Source: an uncultured Pseudomonadota bacterium
GTDB taxonomy: Bacteria > Myxococcota_A > UBA796 > GCA-2862545
Reading direction: 5' to 3'
Length of the DNA: 64,000 nt
Assembly: GCA_913061235.1 (NCBI GenBank)
Contig: CAJXTB010000006.1
Location: 248,001-312,000 of the forward strand
The notes under the pieces: generated by a model
What the model was told of the DNA's origin: nothing
What the model saw: the letters and a program-made list of their open reading frames with translations, nothing else
Databases searched by the model: none
Translations under genes and position numbers: made by a program
Part shown: positions 46,409 to 54,700 of the stretch, in pieces
Layout of the letters: every line of letters starts with the position of its first letter
How positions within the stretch are numbered: position 1 is the first letter of the stretch

Positions 46409-47224
46409 ATGATCGTTACCTGTCCAGCTTGTTCTTCGCGCTTCAAGTTCGATGATGCTCGACTGAGTGGTCAGGGGGCCAAGATCACGTGTCCAACTTG
46501 CGACCATCTTTTTGTGGTCCGACCGCCGCAAGTGGATCCCGTGACCGTCAAGGATAGTTGGATTGGCGACGAACCCGCTGAAGAGGCGGCATCATTGGTC
46601 ACATACCCAGGGGACAGCCACGTGGAACTTGAGACCTACGATTTCAGCACACATGGGGTCATCCTGCGAGTACGGCAGGGCCTGATCGATCAAGAGTTTC
46701 ACACTCATGCAGAAGTGAAAGAGGCACTGCGCGACGGAAGCATCGACTATTCTGACGAACTTTCTGAGGATGGGATCAACTGGGCGCCCATCGTTGATTT
46801 TGCCACGCTTGAAGACCGGTTGGTGGCACTTCGAAAGCGGTTGGATGCTGGCGAGCATGTCGTCCAGCGCACCACATCGCCGCTTGTGATCGGAGACGAT
46901 GAAGGCGACGAAGATGCGCCGACCATGATCGTGCGTGCTTCGTCGCTAAACTTGGACTTCGATCCTGAAGAGGATGGGGAAGACGAACCCCCACCCCCAG
47001 CCGCGGGGTTGTTCGACCAACCGGCGGAAGACCCAGAGACGGAAGCGGTCGATGCTCCGCCTATGGCAGCGAAGGGTGCGGCAACGCCTGCGACACCTAC
47101 CCTGAAAGTAGCAGAACCAGAGAATCGTTCCATGCTTCTGAAGGTGTTGTTGGTCTTGGTTGTACTCGCGGTCATTGCATTGATGTTGTACCGACAAGGC
47201 GTCTTTGCCGGAATGCAGGGGTAG
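46409..47224 (+). CDS. MJ0042-type zinc-ribbon membrane protein
   Basis: The protein has 271 residues. An N-terminal zinc ribbon, MIVTCPACSSRFKFDDARLS then KITCPTCDHLFVV (MJ0042 type), is followed by a conserved globular segment about 75-145 (VILRVRQGLIDQEFHTHAEV), a Pro/Glu-rich linker and a single C-terminal membrane helix (LLKVLLVLVVLAVIALMLY). Such proteins are frequent in Myxococcota. The next gene has the same two N-terminal modules and starts 3 bases later, so they are tandem paralogues in one operon. Confidence 0.85.
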   Translation: MIVTCPACSSRFKFDDARLSGQGAKITCPTCDHLFVVRPPQVDPVTVKDSWIGDEPAEEAASLVTYPGDSHVELETYDFSTHGVILRVRQGLIDQEFHTHAEVKEALRDGSIDYSDELSEDGINWAPIVDFATLEDRLVALRKRLDAGEHVVQRTTSPLVIGDDEGDEDAPTMIVRASSLNLDFDPEEDGEDEPPPPAAGLFDQPAEDPETEAVDAPPMAAKGAATPATPTLKVAEPENRSMLLKVLLVLVVLAVIALMLYRQGVFAGMQG

Positions 47225-47227
47225 ACC

Positions 47228-48757
47228 GTGAGATTGACCTGTGAGAGCTGTGCTACCGAGCACGACATGGAACCGCCCAAGTGGGTTGCGTCATCTGGAA
47301 GGGCTTTTCGCTTCCGTTGCTCGACATGTGGTCATTCGCAGATGGTCGCGGCACCTGTCAGTGATGGACCGGTGCCGGTAGAGGAACCGTCCTCTGAATC
47401 TGAAGGTTCCATCTACTTAAAGCAAGACGGAAAGGTATACCTCGTCCAGGGCTGGCACACGTTGTCCCAGTGGATTGAGGAGTCACGCATTGGTGCTGAG
47501 GACTTGATTTCCGAGGGCGGTGTTCGCTGGGAACACGTCAACGAACGCCCGGAAGTCGCCCACTTATTCGAGTCTGAGCCAGCACCCGCCACACCGGTCA
47601 ACGCGAATGCACTTCCGTTTGACGCGACTCCAGAACCGGCATCCGCGGCTTCGGCAGATGCTCCGGCTCGGCAGGAAAACCGATTTGGTGGAGTGCCGAC
47701 AGGTCTGCCGCCTCTGCCAATCCTCAGCGCCGTAGACCTCGGCGCGACTGCCTCCCACGCCGCTGTGTCCCCAGAGGACATGCCTGGGGAACAGACGATC
47801 GATGATTCTCACGATGAAATCGACGTTACCGGTCACATGGATGATAGCGAATTTGCCGACAGTATCGACGACGACGAGTTCGGTGATCAGGGGCTTACGG
47901 AAGAGCTGATGCTCGATGAGACTCCAATTCACGAGCTGCGCTCTGAAGAGCCAGCGCCTGAAGCGGACGACGAATCGATCGAAGATCCGGCGAGCGACAT
48001 CAGCACGCTGGAGGAGGACAGCCTGTTCGCCGAGTTCGACTCCAAGCGGACGGCCGAGCCAGCGCCGTTGAGCGGTGAGGACTGGGTAGAACCAGAACCT
48101 TCGTCGCCCTGGCCATGGATGTTGGCGGCCCTCTTCACGTTGCTAGCGATTGTTTTTCTGGGTTGGTGGGTGATATCGAACAATCCCGTGCCCACGGACC
48201 CAGTAGAGCTCGGCAGCGCGCTGACCACCGCTCCAGAACCTGCAGTTGTCCCTGACACAGTGGTCGGAACCGACTCCGACTCCGACAACGACTCTGGCTC
48301 CGACAATGACTCTGACGAAGACAGCGACTCTGACGTAGACAGCGACTCTGACGTAGACAGCGACTCTAACGTAGATAGCGGGTCGTCCGACGGTGACACA
48401 GATGCCCAAGTGGCTGTTGTTGAGACGGTTCCCGCGCCCGTGGTCCCGACCCCAGCGCCGGACGTCGTCCCACAACCTGTTGCGCCTGCGGTCCGTTCGG
48501 TCAGCACCATGATCGACGCTGGCTGGTCCAAGGTCGATGGCGGCAACCTGTCGGGTGCTGCGTCGGAGTTTCAGGCGGCTCTCGCTGCTCGGCCTTCAAG
48601 TGGTGAGGCAAACTTGGGCTACGGCTATGTGTTGGTCGAGCAGGGACGCGCGACTCAAGCCGTTCGCTACTTGTGCACCGCCCGTGACAACGCGAGTGGT
48701 AGCACCGCAGCTGAGGCACGTGGAATCCTGAGTCGTCTCGAACTCACCTGCGACTAA
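47228..48757 (+). CDS. Zinc-ribbon membrane protein with Ser-Asp stalk and TPR-like end
   Basis: The protein has 509 residues, GTG start. Zinc ribbon CESCATEH then FRCSTCGHSQM; a segment about 60-110 (IYLKQDGKVYLVQGWHTLSQ) parallels the preceding gene. One membrane helix near 300 (WPWMLAALFTLLAIVFLGWWV) is followed by a Ser-Asp repeat stalk (SDSDNDSGSDNDSDEDSDS) and a Pro-rich stretch. A C-terminal TPR-like region ends it (AASEFQAALAARPSSGEANL). The zinc ribbon should be cytoplasmic and the stalk periplasmic. The stalk DNA is a degenerate GACTCT repeat. Confidence 0.84.
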   Translation: MRLTCESCATEHDMEPPKWVASSGRAFRFRCSTCGHSQMVAAPVSDGPVPVEEPSSESEGSIYLKQDGKVYLVQGWHTLSQWIEESRIGAEDLISEGGVRWEHVNERPEVAHLFESEPAPATPVNANALPFDATPEPASAASADAPARQENRFGGVPTGLPPLPILSAVDLGATASHAAVSPEDMPGEQTIDDSHDEIDVTGHMDDSEFADSIDDDEFGDQGLTEELMLDETPIHELRSEEPAPEADDESIEDPASDISTLEEDSLFAEFDSKRTAEPAPLSGEDWVEPEPSSPWPWMLAALFTLLAIVFLGWWVISNNPVPTDPVELGSALTTAPEPAVVPDTVVGTDSDSDNDSGSDNDSDEDSDSDVDSDSDVDSDSNVDSGSSDGDTDAQVAVVETVPAPVVPTPAPDVVPQPVAPAVRSVSTMIDAGWSKVDGGNLSGAASEFQAALAARPSSGEANLGYGYVLVEQGRATQAVRYLCTARDNASGSTAAEARGILSRLELTCD

Positions 48758-48826
48758 TCTGAGCCCTCGGGTTACCCGGGCCCCGCCGATTCACGTTATT
48801 TCGGCGTTGCTGAAGAGGAAGACGAC

Positions 48827-49132
48827 ATGTCCGAGCGTAAGCACGAAGACGAGTACTTTGCCCGCCAAGACGCCGCAAAGTTGGCCAAACTCCGCGCTGC
48901 AGAGATTGCTGCGCAGATGGATGCTAGCGTTGAACAGTTGAAGGCACTGCACTTCCACCGTTGCGGGCATTGTGGCTGTGGCATGAACACCAAGCCGTTC
49001 CGTGGTGTTGAGATCGAAGTCTGCGGCGACTGTGGCAGTGTGCTGCTCGACAAGGGTGAGCTGGAGAAGCTTGCCGGCCAAGATGAGAGCGGCATGTTGT
49101 CGGGTATCTTGTCGGTATTCGGCGGAAAGTAG
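48827..49132 (+). CDS. TFIIB-type zinc-ribbon protein
   Basis: The protein has 101 residues. An N-terminal charged helix (YFARQDAAKLAKLRAAEIAA) is followed by a zinc ribbon HRCGHCGCGMNTKPFRGVEI then EVCGDCGSVLLDKGELEKL, matching the zf-TFIIB family (C-x2-C ... C-x2-C-G--LD--EL). The ribosome site GAAGAGGAAGA precedes it. The family function is unclear, perhaps nucleic-acid or protein binding. It is convergent to the DUF72 gene. Confidence 0.85.
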   Translation: MSERKHEDEYFARQDAAKLAKLRAAEIAAQMDASVEQLKALHFHRCGHCGCGMNTKPFRGVEIEVCGDCGSVLLDKGELEKLAGQDESGMLSGILSVFGGK

Positions 49133-49140
49133 AGCCCGGT

Positions 49141-50103
49141 CTAGGCGAGTCGCTTTGCCAGCGATTCGACACTGGCAGGGGAACAGCCTTCGGCCTTGTT
49201 GTTGATGATGACAAGGCTTTCCGTGCCCAAGCTCTGTGCTTCTTCAATGAGCACAGCGACGGCATCTCGGGAAGCGCTGTCTTCGCTGGCTAGGCGATTG
49301 AATGGGGCAAACTGGGCCTTGGCCTCTTGGTAGGACAGCCCAGGTCGTAGCATCCAGCGAACGACGCGCTGGGGTCCGCCTGACCCAACGATGTCGCGCT
49401 GGACAGCGAGCGACGGCATGCCCGAGTGAATGTTGAAGCAGTGGGACGTGCCGCTCTCGCGCAGAGCGCCAGCGTAGTCCTTTCCAAGGCACCACTCATT
49501 GCGTACCTCCACTGCGTAGCGAGCGTCCGGCGGTAGGGCCTTGAGAAAGCGGTACAGACGGATGGCAAAGGCCCGTGGTGAGTCGCCGAGGTCTCGTGGT
49601 GCATGTGGTGGGAATTGAAACAGGAGCACACCCAGGCGGTCTCTAAGGCCCGTATGGGTGGGGCCTACAACCACATCGGCAGCGTAGGCCGGGTCCAAGA
49701 ACCGGGGGTTGAGGGTGCCGGCGAGCTTTCCGAACCGTGCGTGCGTCGGAAATCTGGCGGTGGTGACGTGATCATGGGCCTTGACCAAGAAGCGAAAGTC
49801 GGACGGAACTTGGTCTCGCCATGCGTCGTACACGTCGACGCTAACGGGCTTGTAGAAGGTTCGGTCCACACCGACCGTTCGCAACAGCGGGTGTTGGGAG
49901 TAGGCAGGCAGGCCATGTCTTGTCAGGGCATCTGCCGAGGGCTTGCCGCGGTACAGACGGCCCGCCCATCCCGGAAAGGTCCACGACGACGTTCCCAAAC
50001 GAGTGGTGGCTGAAAGCTTCTCTGCAAGCGCCTTAATGGAGGGGGCTGCTGGGCATGCGCTCACTACCGGAGAGGCTGTCCCGAACAGTCCGACCTGGTC
50101 CAT
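49141..50103 (-). CDS. DUF72 family protein
   Basis: The protein has 320 residues. LGTSSWTFPGWAGRLYRGKP near the start, then VGVDRTFYKPVSVDVYDAW, FRFLVKAHDHVT, LLFQFPPHA and YAVEVRNEWC are typical of DUF72, a TIM-barrel family of unknown enzymatic role. GAGGGATGTACC precedes the ATG. It diverges from the lipoprotein gene at 50151. Confidence 0.9.
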   Translation of the reverse strand: MDQVGLFGTASPVVSACPAAPSIKALAEKLSATTRLGTSSWTFPGWAGRLYRGKPSADALTRHGLPAYSQHPLLRTVGVDRTFYKPVSVDVYDAWRDQVPSDFRFLVKAHDHVTTARFPTHARFGKLAGTLNPRFLDPAYAADVVVGPTHTGLRDRLGVLLFQFPPHAPRDLGDSPRAFAIRLYRFLKALPPDARYAVEVRNEWCLGKDYAGALRESGTSHCFNIHSGMPSLAVQRDIVGSGGPQRVVRWMLRPGLSYQEAKAQFAPFNRLASEDSASRDAVAVLIEEAQSLGTESLVIINNKAEGCSPASVESLAKRLA

Positions 50104-50150
50104 GGTACATCCCTCTCCAACGTGTTGTTCTTGCGGCCGGAGACCCTTCT

Positions 50151-51002
50151 ATGCGCATCCCCAGTCTGTTGCTTGTCCTCGTAGGCTTTTCAGCTTGTCC
50201 GCCTCCAATCATCGAAGAGACGGGTGAGCCCGGTACGGACACGGACACGGACACGGACATGGATACCGACACGGACGAGCTTGTTGTGTCCGATCAGGTG
50301 GTCCAGCTTACGTCTGTTGTCGCCATCGACCGCATTGCCTACGATGGACCTGATCGGTTCGTGGTCGTACAGGAAGACCTCGACGGAGCAACAGGGGCGA
50401 TCCTCGGCAGCGCTCCCGTCACGGCAGGTGTGACGCTGGACGTGGAGGTCGAGCTCTCCGAACCACTCTCATCGCAGCGTACTCAGCTGTTTGCCACGCT
50501 GTTCGATGACAGCAACAACAATGGTGTGTTCGATGTGGGTACGGATCTAAGCGTTGGAAGCGATAATCTTGTGGATGGCTTTCAAGCGACGGTAGTCGCA
50601 GGTACGCCTGACATTCGTGTGGTCGTGGTTGATGGCACGGGTACCGCCGTGATGGTGACGCAGGTGATTCCGGCATCCCAGCAAGCGGCGTTAGTCGCCT
50701 TGGGCATCGACAATCCTGCGTTCAATCTGGCGCGTGGGCTCCGATACGAGTTTCAAAATGACTCGGATGTCCGCCTAGAGTTTGTGAATAGGGGGGCGAC
50801 TCCAGATGATGATGCGCTTGGCCTGGCACAGGGGGATGTTGTGGGATTGGCCGAAGACCAGTCAGAGATCAACTGGCGGGACTCGGATGGATTCCTCCGG
50901 TTTACGGCTACGTCAGTTCTGCTGTTGAACGTGGATGGCTACCGAGACGGTGACGACATCACAGAAGCTCGAGGCATCATCACCGCTCAGGTGAGCAGGT
51001 AG
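50151..51002 (+). CDS. Lipoprotein with Thr-Asp repeat and beta domains
   Basis: The protein has 283 residues. The ATG at 50151 gives the signal MRIPSLLLVLVGFSAC with a lipobox and has GGAG 8 bases upstream. A (TD)n linker (DTDTDTDMDTDTDE), encoded by a GACACG-type hexamer repeat, leads to two beta-rich regions. The first (VVAIDRIAYDGPDRFVVVQE) includes DDSNNNGVFDVGTD, a Ca-binding-like loop. The function is unknown. The end overlaps the convergent protease gene by 16 bases. Confidence 0.83.
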   Translation: MRIPSLLLVLVGFSACPPPIIEETGEPGTDTDTDTDMDTDTDELVVSDQVVQLTSVVAIDRIAYDGPDRFVVVQEDLDGATGAILGSAPVTAGVTLDVEVELSEPLSSQRTQLFATLFDDSNNNGVFDVGTDLSVGSDNLVDGFQATVVAGTPDIRVVVVDGTGTAVMVTQVIPASQQAALVALGIDNPAFNLARGLRYEFQNDSDVRLEFVNRGATPDDDALGLAQGDVVGLAEDQSEINWRDSDGFLRFTATSVLLLNVDGYRDGDDITEARGIITAQVSR

Positions 51003-51622
51003 CGAGCGTCTACTGCTGTTCCGAGGTGGAAGGTGTCTGCCTTGGGCCAGTCGCTGAGTAGGCCTGTTCGTGCGTCTTCTAGCAGTGCTGGGCCGCCAAT
51101 GAGTACGCCTAGCAGAGCGATGGGCTGCGCGTCTCCTGGAGCGTAGCGAAGCACCGGTGAGCCACTGGAACCGGGGTAGCAAGGGGCATCGACCAAGAAC
51201 TCCGGACGCCCGCGGAAGGGGAGCTTGGGATCGGTGGCCGTGATGCCTGTGCGCGCAATGGGCCGGCCGCTGTGGTCATCCACCAGGCCTAGAGGGTGTC
51301 CAAGAATCACAATGGGCTCAATGGCACCAAGGGTCTCGACCGGTACAATCCACTGCGCTTCGATCCAAGCCTTCGGAGTCTCCTGAACCTGTAGAATGGC
51401 TAGATCGACGCCTTCAATGAACGTCACGGAGCCGGCACTGATTGCTCGTCCTGACCCTGTGGTGATGCGTTCGGCGCCCTCCACCACGTGGCGGCAGGTG
51501 ACCAACACCGGTGGCACGCCTGGGTGACGACGGAACCAGAAGGCAGTGCCTAGACGGCGTTCATCTCCCACGTACGCGCAGAGTGGGCGTGTGGATTGCA
51601 CGATGGCGTCGGACAGTGTCAT
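50987..51622 (-). CDS. Trypsin-like serine protease, cytoplasmic
   Basis: The protein has 211 residues with no signal peptide. The triad is His in LVTCRHVVEG, Asp in GVDLAILQV and Ser in CYPGSSGSPV, the chymotrypsin-fold order. GHPLGL is typical of HtrA-like peptidases, but no PDZ domain follows. The substrate is unknown. Confidence 0.85.
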   Translation of the reverse strand: MTLSDAIVQSTRPLCAYVGDERRLGTAFWFRRHPGVPPVLVTCRHVVEGAERITTGSGRAISAGSVTFIEGVDLAILQVQETPKAWIEAQWIVPVETLGAIEPIVILGHPLGLVDDHSGRPIARTGITATDPKLPFRGRPEFLVDAPCYPGSSGSPVLRYAPGDAQPIALLGVLIGGPALLEDARTGLLSDWPKADTFHLGTAVDARYLLT

Positions 51623-51704
51623 GGGGCTGCTCTATCCCGGGTAGGCGTACATTTGCGGTAAGGCCGACGCTTCGCTGATCCGATGGTGGGGGTCGGGAGT
51701 GTCG

Positions 51705-52688
51705 ATGAATACCGCATTTGTGCCTAGGGACCCGCTTGTACGACTCGACACTCAGAGTCCGCTCCGAGCCGAGGGCACGTTCATCGATGAGATGTGGCCT
51801 GCGGAGGAGGACCCCGCTTGTCCTCGTGAGCAAGCCGCCAAGGGCATGGCAGGCACGGTTGCGATGGCCACGGGTCTACGACCCTTCCCAGAGGTGGCGA
51901 ACGCCGTGTTGACCGTCACCTCTAGGCCAGATGTCGACCTAGAAGACCTGTGCATGCTCATTGAATCGGACCCCGCACTGGCCACCAAGATGTTGAGACT
52001 AGCCAATTCAGCACATCTTCGACGCCGAACGGAGTGTCGCAACCTACGACAAGCTGTCCAGCGACTGGGCTTCAAGATGGTCCGTGGACTTGCGCTGTCG
52101 GTCGCCACGCTTGAGACGTACTCTGACCCATTCGGTGAGGGACGGAGAATCCGTGAACACTGTGCTGGAACCGCTGCTATTGCACGCGTACTGACGGCAG
52201 CTCTCGACCGGAAAGTGATGCACGAAGCGTTCCTCTGTGGCTTGCTCCACGACTTTGGCAAGCTGTTGCTCCACCAAGCTGGAGAGATCAACTACGCCAC
52301 TATTGGCGGGCCCAAGATGGCACGGGGCGAAGACTTGGCCCAGCGTGAGCGGGAACGCATTGGCTACGACCATGCCGTCCTCGGGGGCTGGGTACTTCAC
52401 CAGTGGGACATTCCAGAGCCGGTTCCGCGCGTTGTCGCCCAGCATCACCAACAAGAGGCGTGCTTCTTGGACCAGGGCCCACTGGGGCGATTGACAGCGT
52501 GGCTTCAAGTAGCCGACGAGCTGGACCACCACATTGTCTCAGGCGCTGTGGCGGACGAGCACTACTTCGAGTGGTACGCAAAAAAACGGCCCTTCGTCCG
52601 TGTGGGACTCACGGCAAAGGACCTGATGAAATACTGGGGCGGAATTTTGGCGGAACGTGAACATACCTTGCAGGTATTCAGCAGCTAG
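51705..52688 (+). CDS. HDOD domain protein
   Basis: The protein has 327 residues. The HDOD region at about 55-260 runs RPFPEVANAVLTVTSRPDVD, then IESDPALATKMLRLANSA, LRQAVQRLGF, then LCGLLHDFGKLLL and VAQHHQQ. The HD residues are partly kept (LLHDFGK). HDOD proteins act in signalling and regulation. The ATG at 51705 has GGGAG 5 bases upstream; a GTG at 51699 is possible. The C-terminus has no recognised output domain. Confidence 0.88.
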   Translation: MNTAFVPRDPLVRLDTQSPLRAEGTFIDEMWPAEEDPACPREQAAKGMAGTVAMATGLRPFPEVANAVLTVTSRPDVDLEDLCMLIESDPALATKMLRLANSAHLRRRTECRNLRQAVQRLGFKMVRGLALSVATLETYSDPFGEGRRIREHCAGTAAIARVLTAALDRKVMHEAFLCGLLHDFGKLLLHQAGEINYATIGGPKMARGEDLAQRERERIGYDHAVLGGWVLHQWDIPEPVPRVVAQHHQQEACFLDQGPLGRLTAWLQVADELDHHIVSGAVADEHYFEWYAKKRPFVRVGLTAKDLMKYWGGILAEREHTLQVFSS

Positions 52689-52699
52689 CATCGCTTTCG

Positions 52700-53605
52700 C
52701 TAGGGGACGACGATTTGACCACCGTCGATTTCGACTTCGTTTACAACGGTACCGCGGATGATCTGTAGGGTTGGACCGGGGGCTTCCACTGCTGCTTGCG
52801 GCCGTGGCCGTGGGTTTGGAGTGGGACGGGCTTGCTCTTCGCCGGTGATGTCCCTGGTGGTGACACCGTCTGTCTCTTCCCAGCCGATGTCCTGCATGGA
52901 GCGAAGGGTCAGCGTGATCTCGCCCTGGTCAGCACCATGTGCGACCTCTTGGGCTTGGTCGGGGGTCACAGCGAGGGTCACGGATGGACGATGGCGACGA
53001 GCCGCTTCACGCTCGGCCTCGGGGTCTTCCTCGTCGTAGTTGCCAGCACCCTTGCGGTTGTTGACAGCGAGCACGTAGACAGCCTGCAAGAGAGTGCGGG
53101 TGTAGCGCCGGTCGCGGTCCTCGGCGTCGCGGATGGTGACGAGGAGGTCGACGTAGTTGCCTGGGGCCAGGTGACCCGACAGTGCGTTGCCGTCGTTGAT
53201 GTTGATGGAGATGGCGCGCTGTCCGCGAGGAATGATGGCGTTGAGGCCAATGCCTTCGTCAGCATCTGCCAAGCGCTCTTCCCGCACGAACTCGTCTCCC
53301 AAGATGCGTTCACGCGGAATGCGTCCAACGACGTGTTCAGGAGAGCGGTAAACGGTGTCTGCCAACATGTCGATCGGCACGGCCACGGCGTATAGATCGT
53401 CTTCGGTAATGGTCACGCCCTGGTACAGGTCGTGCATGGCGACAATGGCGGTGACCGTCTCTGCCGGAGCGCTGGCCTGAGCAATCTGGGCCTCGTAGTC
53501 GCGCATGATGTTTACGACGAGCAACACCAAAGCAATGGCAGCAACCGCTGCAATGCCGAGAGAGAGGAGGATGCGGATACCACCCGCAGACCGTTCGCTT
53601 GCCAT
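52700..53605 (-). CDS. cpaB: CpaB-like Flp pilus assembly protein, copy 1
   Basis: The protein has 301 residues. Start at 53605 chosen for GGAG upstream and the normal family N-terminus. An inner-membrane helix (ILLSLGIAAVAAIALVLLVV) is followed by the SAF domain (VTAIVAMHDLYQGVTITEDD, SPEHVVGRIPRERIL) and the RcpC/CpaB region (GLNAIIPRGQRAISININDG, GNYVDLLVTI). CpaB is a periplasmic part of the Tad/Flp pilus machine. A close paralogue lies immediately upstream. No other tad genes are in the window. Confidence 0.9.
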   Translation of the reverse strand: MASERSAGGIRILLSLGIAAVAAIALVLLVVNIMRDYEAQIAQASAPAETVTAIVAMHDLYQGVTITEDDLYAVAVPIDMLADTVYRSPEHVVGRIPRERILGDEFVREERLADADEGIGLNAIIPRGQRAISININDGNALSGHLAPGNYVDLLVTIRDAEDRDRRYTRTLLQAVYVLAVNNRKGAGNYDEEDPEAEREAARRHRPSVTLAVTPDQAQEVAHGADQGEITLTLRSMQDIGWEETDGVTTRDITGEEQARPTPNPRPRPQAAVEAPGPTLQIIRGTVVNEVEIDGGQIVVP

Positions 53606-53707
53606 TTCGGCTCCAACCAGACTGCCGTATGCGTCAGTGCATGCGGCAACGAGGCTCAGTGTAGCCCATCTGACCACAGGTAGGGGCGCTGGGCTCTTGC
53701 TTGGTCG

Positions 53708-54607
53708 TTACTCGCGGGTCGCGTCGTCGTTGTTTGCGGGCATGGTGACGTCCTCACATACGGTACCACGACACACCACCACCACATTACCAACTGGTTC
53801 GGTCTGGGGGGGATTGGAGTGTATTGGGGCGGGGGTGGGCTCGACATAGCGGCCGAGAACGTCCTGTAGCGACGTGCCGGGAGTCAACGCAATGGCTGGA
53901 TCTTGCGCGTGGCGCAGGGCGAGGGTCAGCGTTCCCTGGTTGGACCCCTGGGCGAGAAGTTGTGCGTCCTCTGGGGTGACGGCCAGAGTGACCGACGGAC
54001 GGAACCGTCGGCGTTGTTCGCGTTCGACGTCGGGATCGAGCTGGGAGCTGTCCAGTCGACTGTTGACGGCTAGGACATACGCGGACTGCAGAACGGTGTT
54101 GGTGACCACGTGGTCCCGGTCGTCTGGGTCTTCGATGGTGACGAGGACGTCTACGTAGTTGGTGGGTTCGAGCAAGCCAGCGAGTGCGTCACCGCCGTCT
54201 AGATTGATAGAAAGCGCTCGCATGCCACGCGGCACAATTGCGTTCATTCCAATGCCCTTGTCCGCGTTGGCCATGCGCTCTTCGCGCAAGACTTCGTCGA
54301 CCAGAATGCGCTCACGAGGCACCCGGCCGACAATGTGTTCAGGCGAGCGATAGGCGCCATCTTGCACCATATGGGCAGGCATTTGTGTAGCGTATAGGTC
54401 GCTTTCGTTGATTACAACGCCTTGGTACAGATCCCGGTTGGCGACCATGACAGTGACCATCTCAGCAGGAGCCGCCGCTTCCGCGAGACGGGCCTGGTAG
54501 CTGTTGGCGACGTTCACGAGGATTCCCCCGAGGGAGGCTGCCGCTACAACCCCAATGGCCAGGGAAATACCGATGCGCGTGGTCGCCGATTTAGACGCTG
54601 ACCCCAT
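53708..54607 (-). CDS. cpaB: CpaB-like Flp pilus assembly protein, copy 2
   Basis: The protein has 299 residues from ATG 54607, with GGAG 5 bases upstream. It has the same architecture as the downstream copy: membrane helix (IGISLAIGVVAAASLGGILV), SAF domain (VANRDLYQGVVINESDLYAT, SPEHIVGRVPRERIL) and GMNAIVPRGMRALSINLDGG. The two proteins share much of their central sequence, indicating tandem duplication with divergent tails. It is the first gene of the pair, 102 bases apart. Confidence 0.9.
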   Translation of the reverse strand: MGSASKSATTRIGISLAIGVVAAASLGGILVNVANSYQARLAEAAAPAEMVTVMVANRDLYQGVVINESDLYATQMPAHMVQDGAYRSPEHIVGRVPRERILVDEVLREERMANADKGIGMNAIVPRGMRALSINLDGGDALAGLLEPTNYVDVLVTIEDPDDRDHVVTNTVLQSAYVLAVNSRLDSSQLDPDVEREQRRRFRPSVTLAVTPEDAQLLAQGSNQGTLTLALRHAQDPAIALTPGTSLQDVLGRYVEPTPAPIHSNPPQTEPVGNVVVVCRGTVCEDVTMPANNDDATRE

Positions 54608-54700
54608 GTGAACTCCGAGCAGACGCGCACCAAACATGGGCGCGTCTCAAGGGTAACGGGTTGATGCCTCTTCGCTTACGGCATTTCTCCGAGGTTCGAC

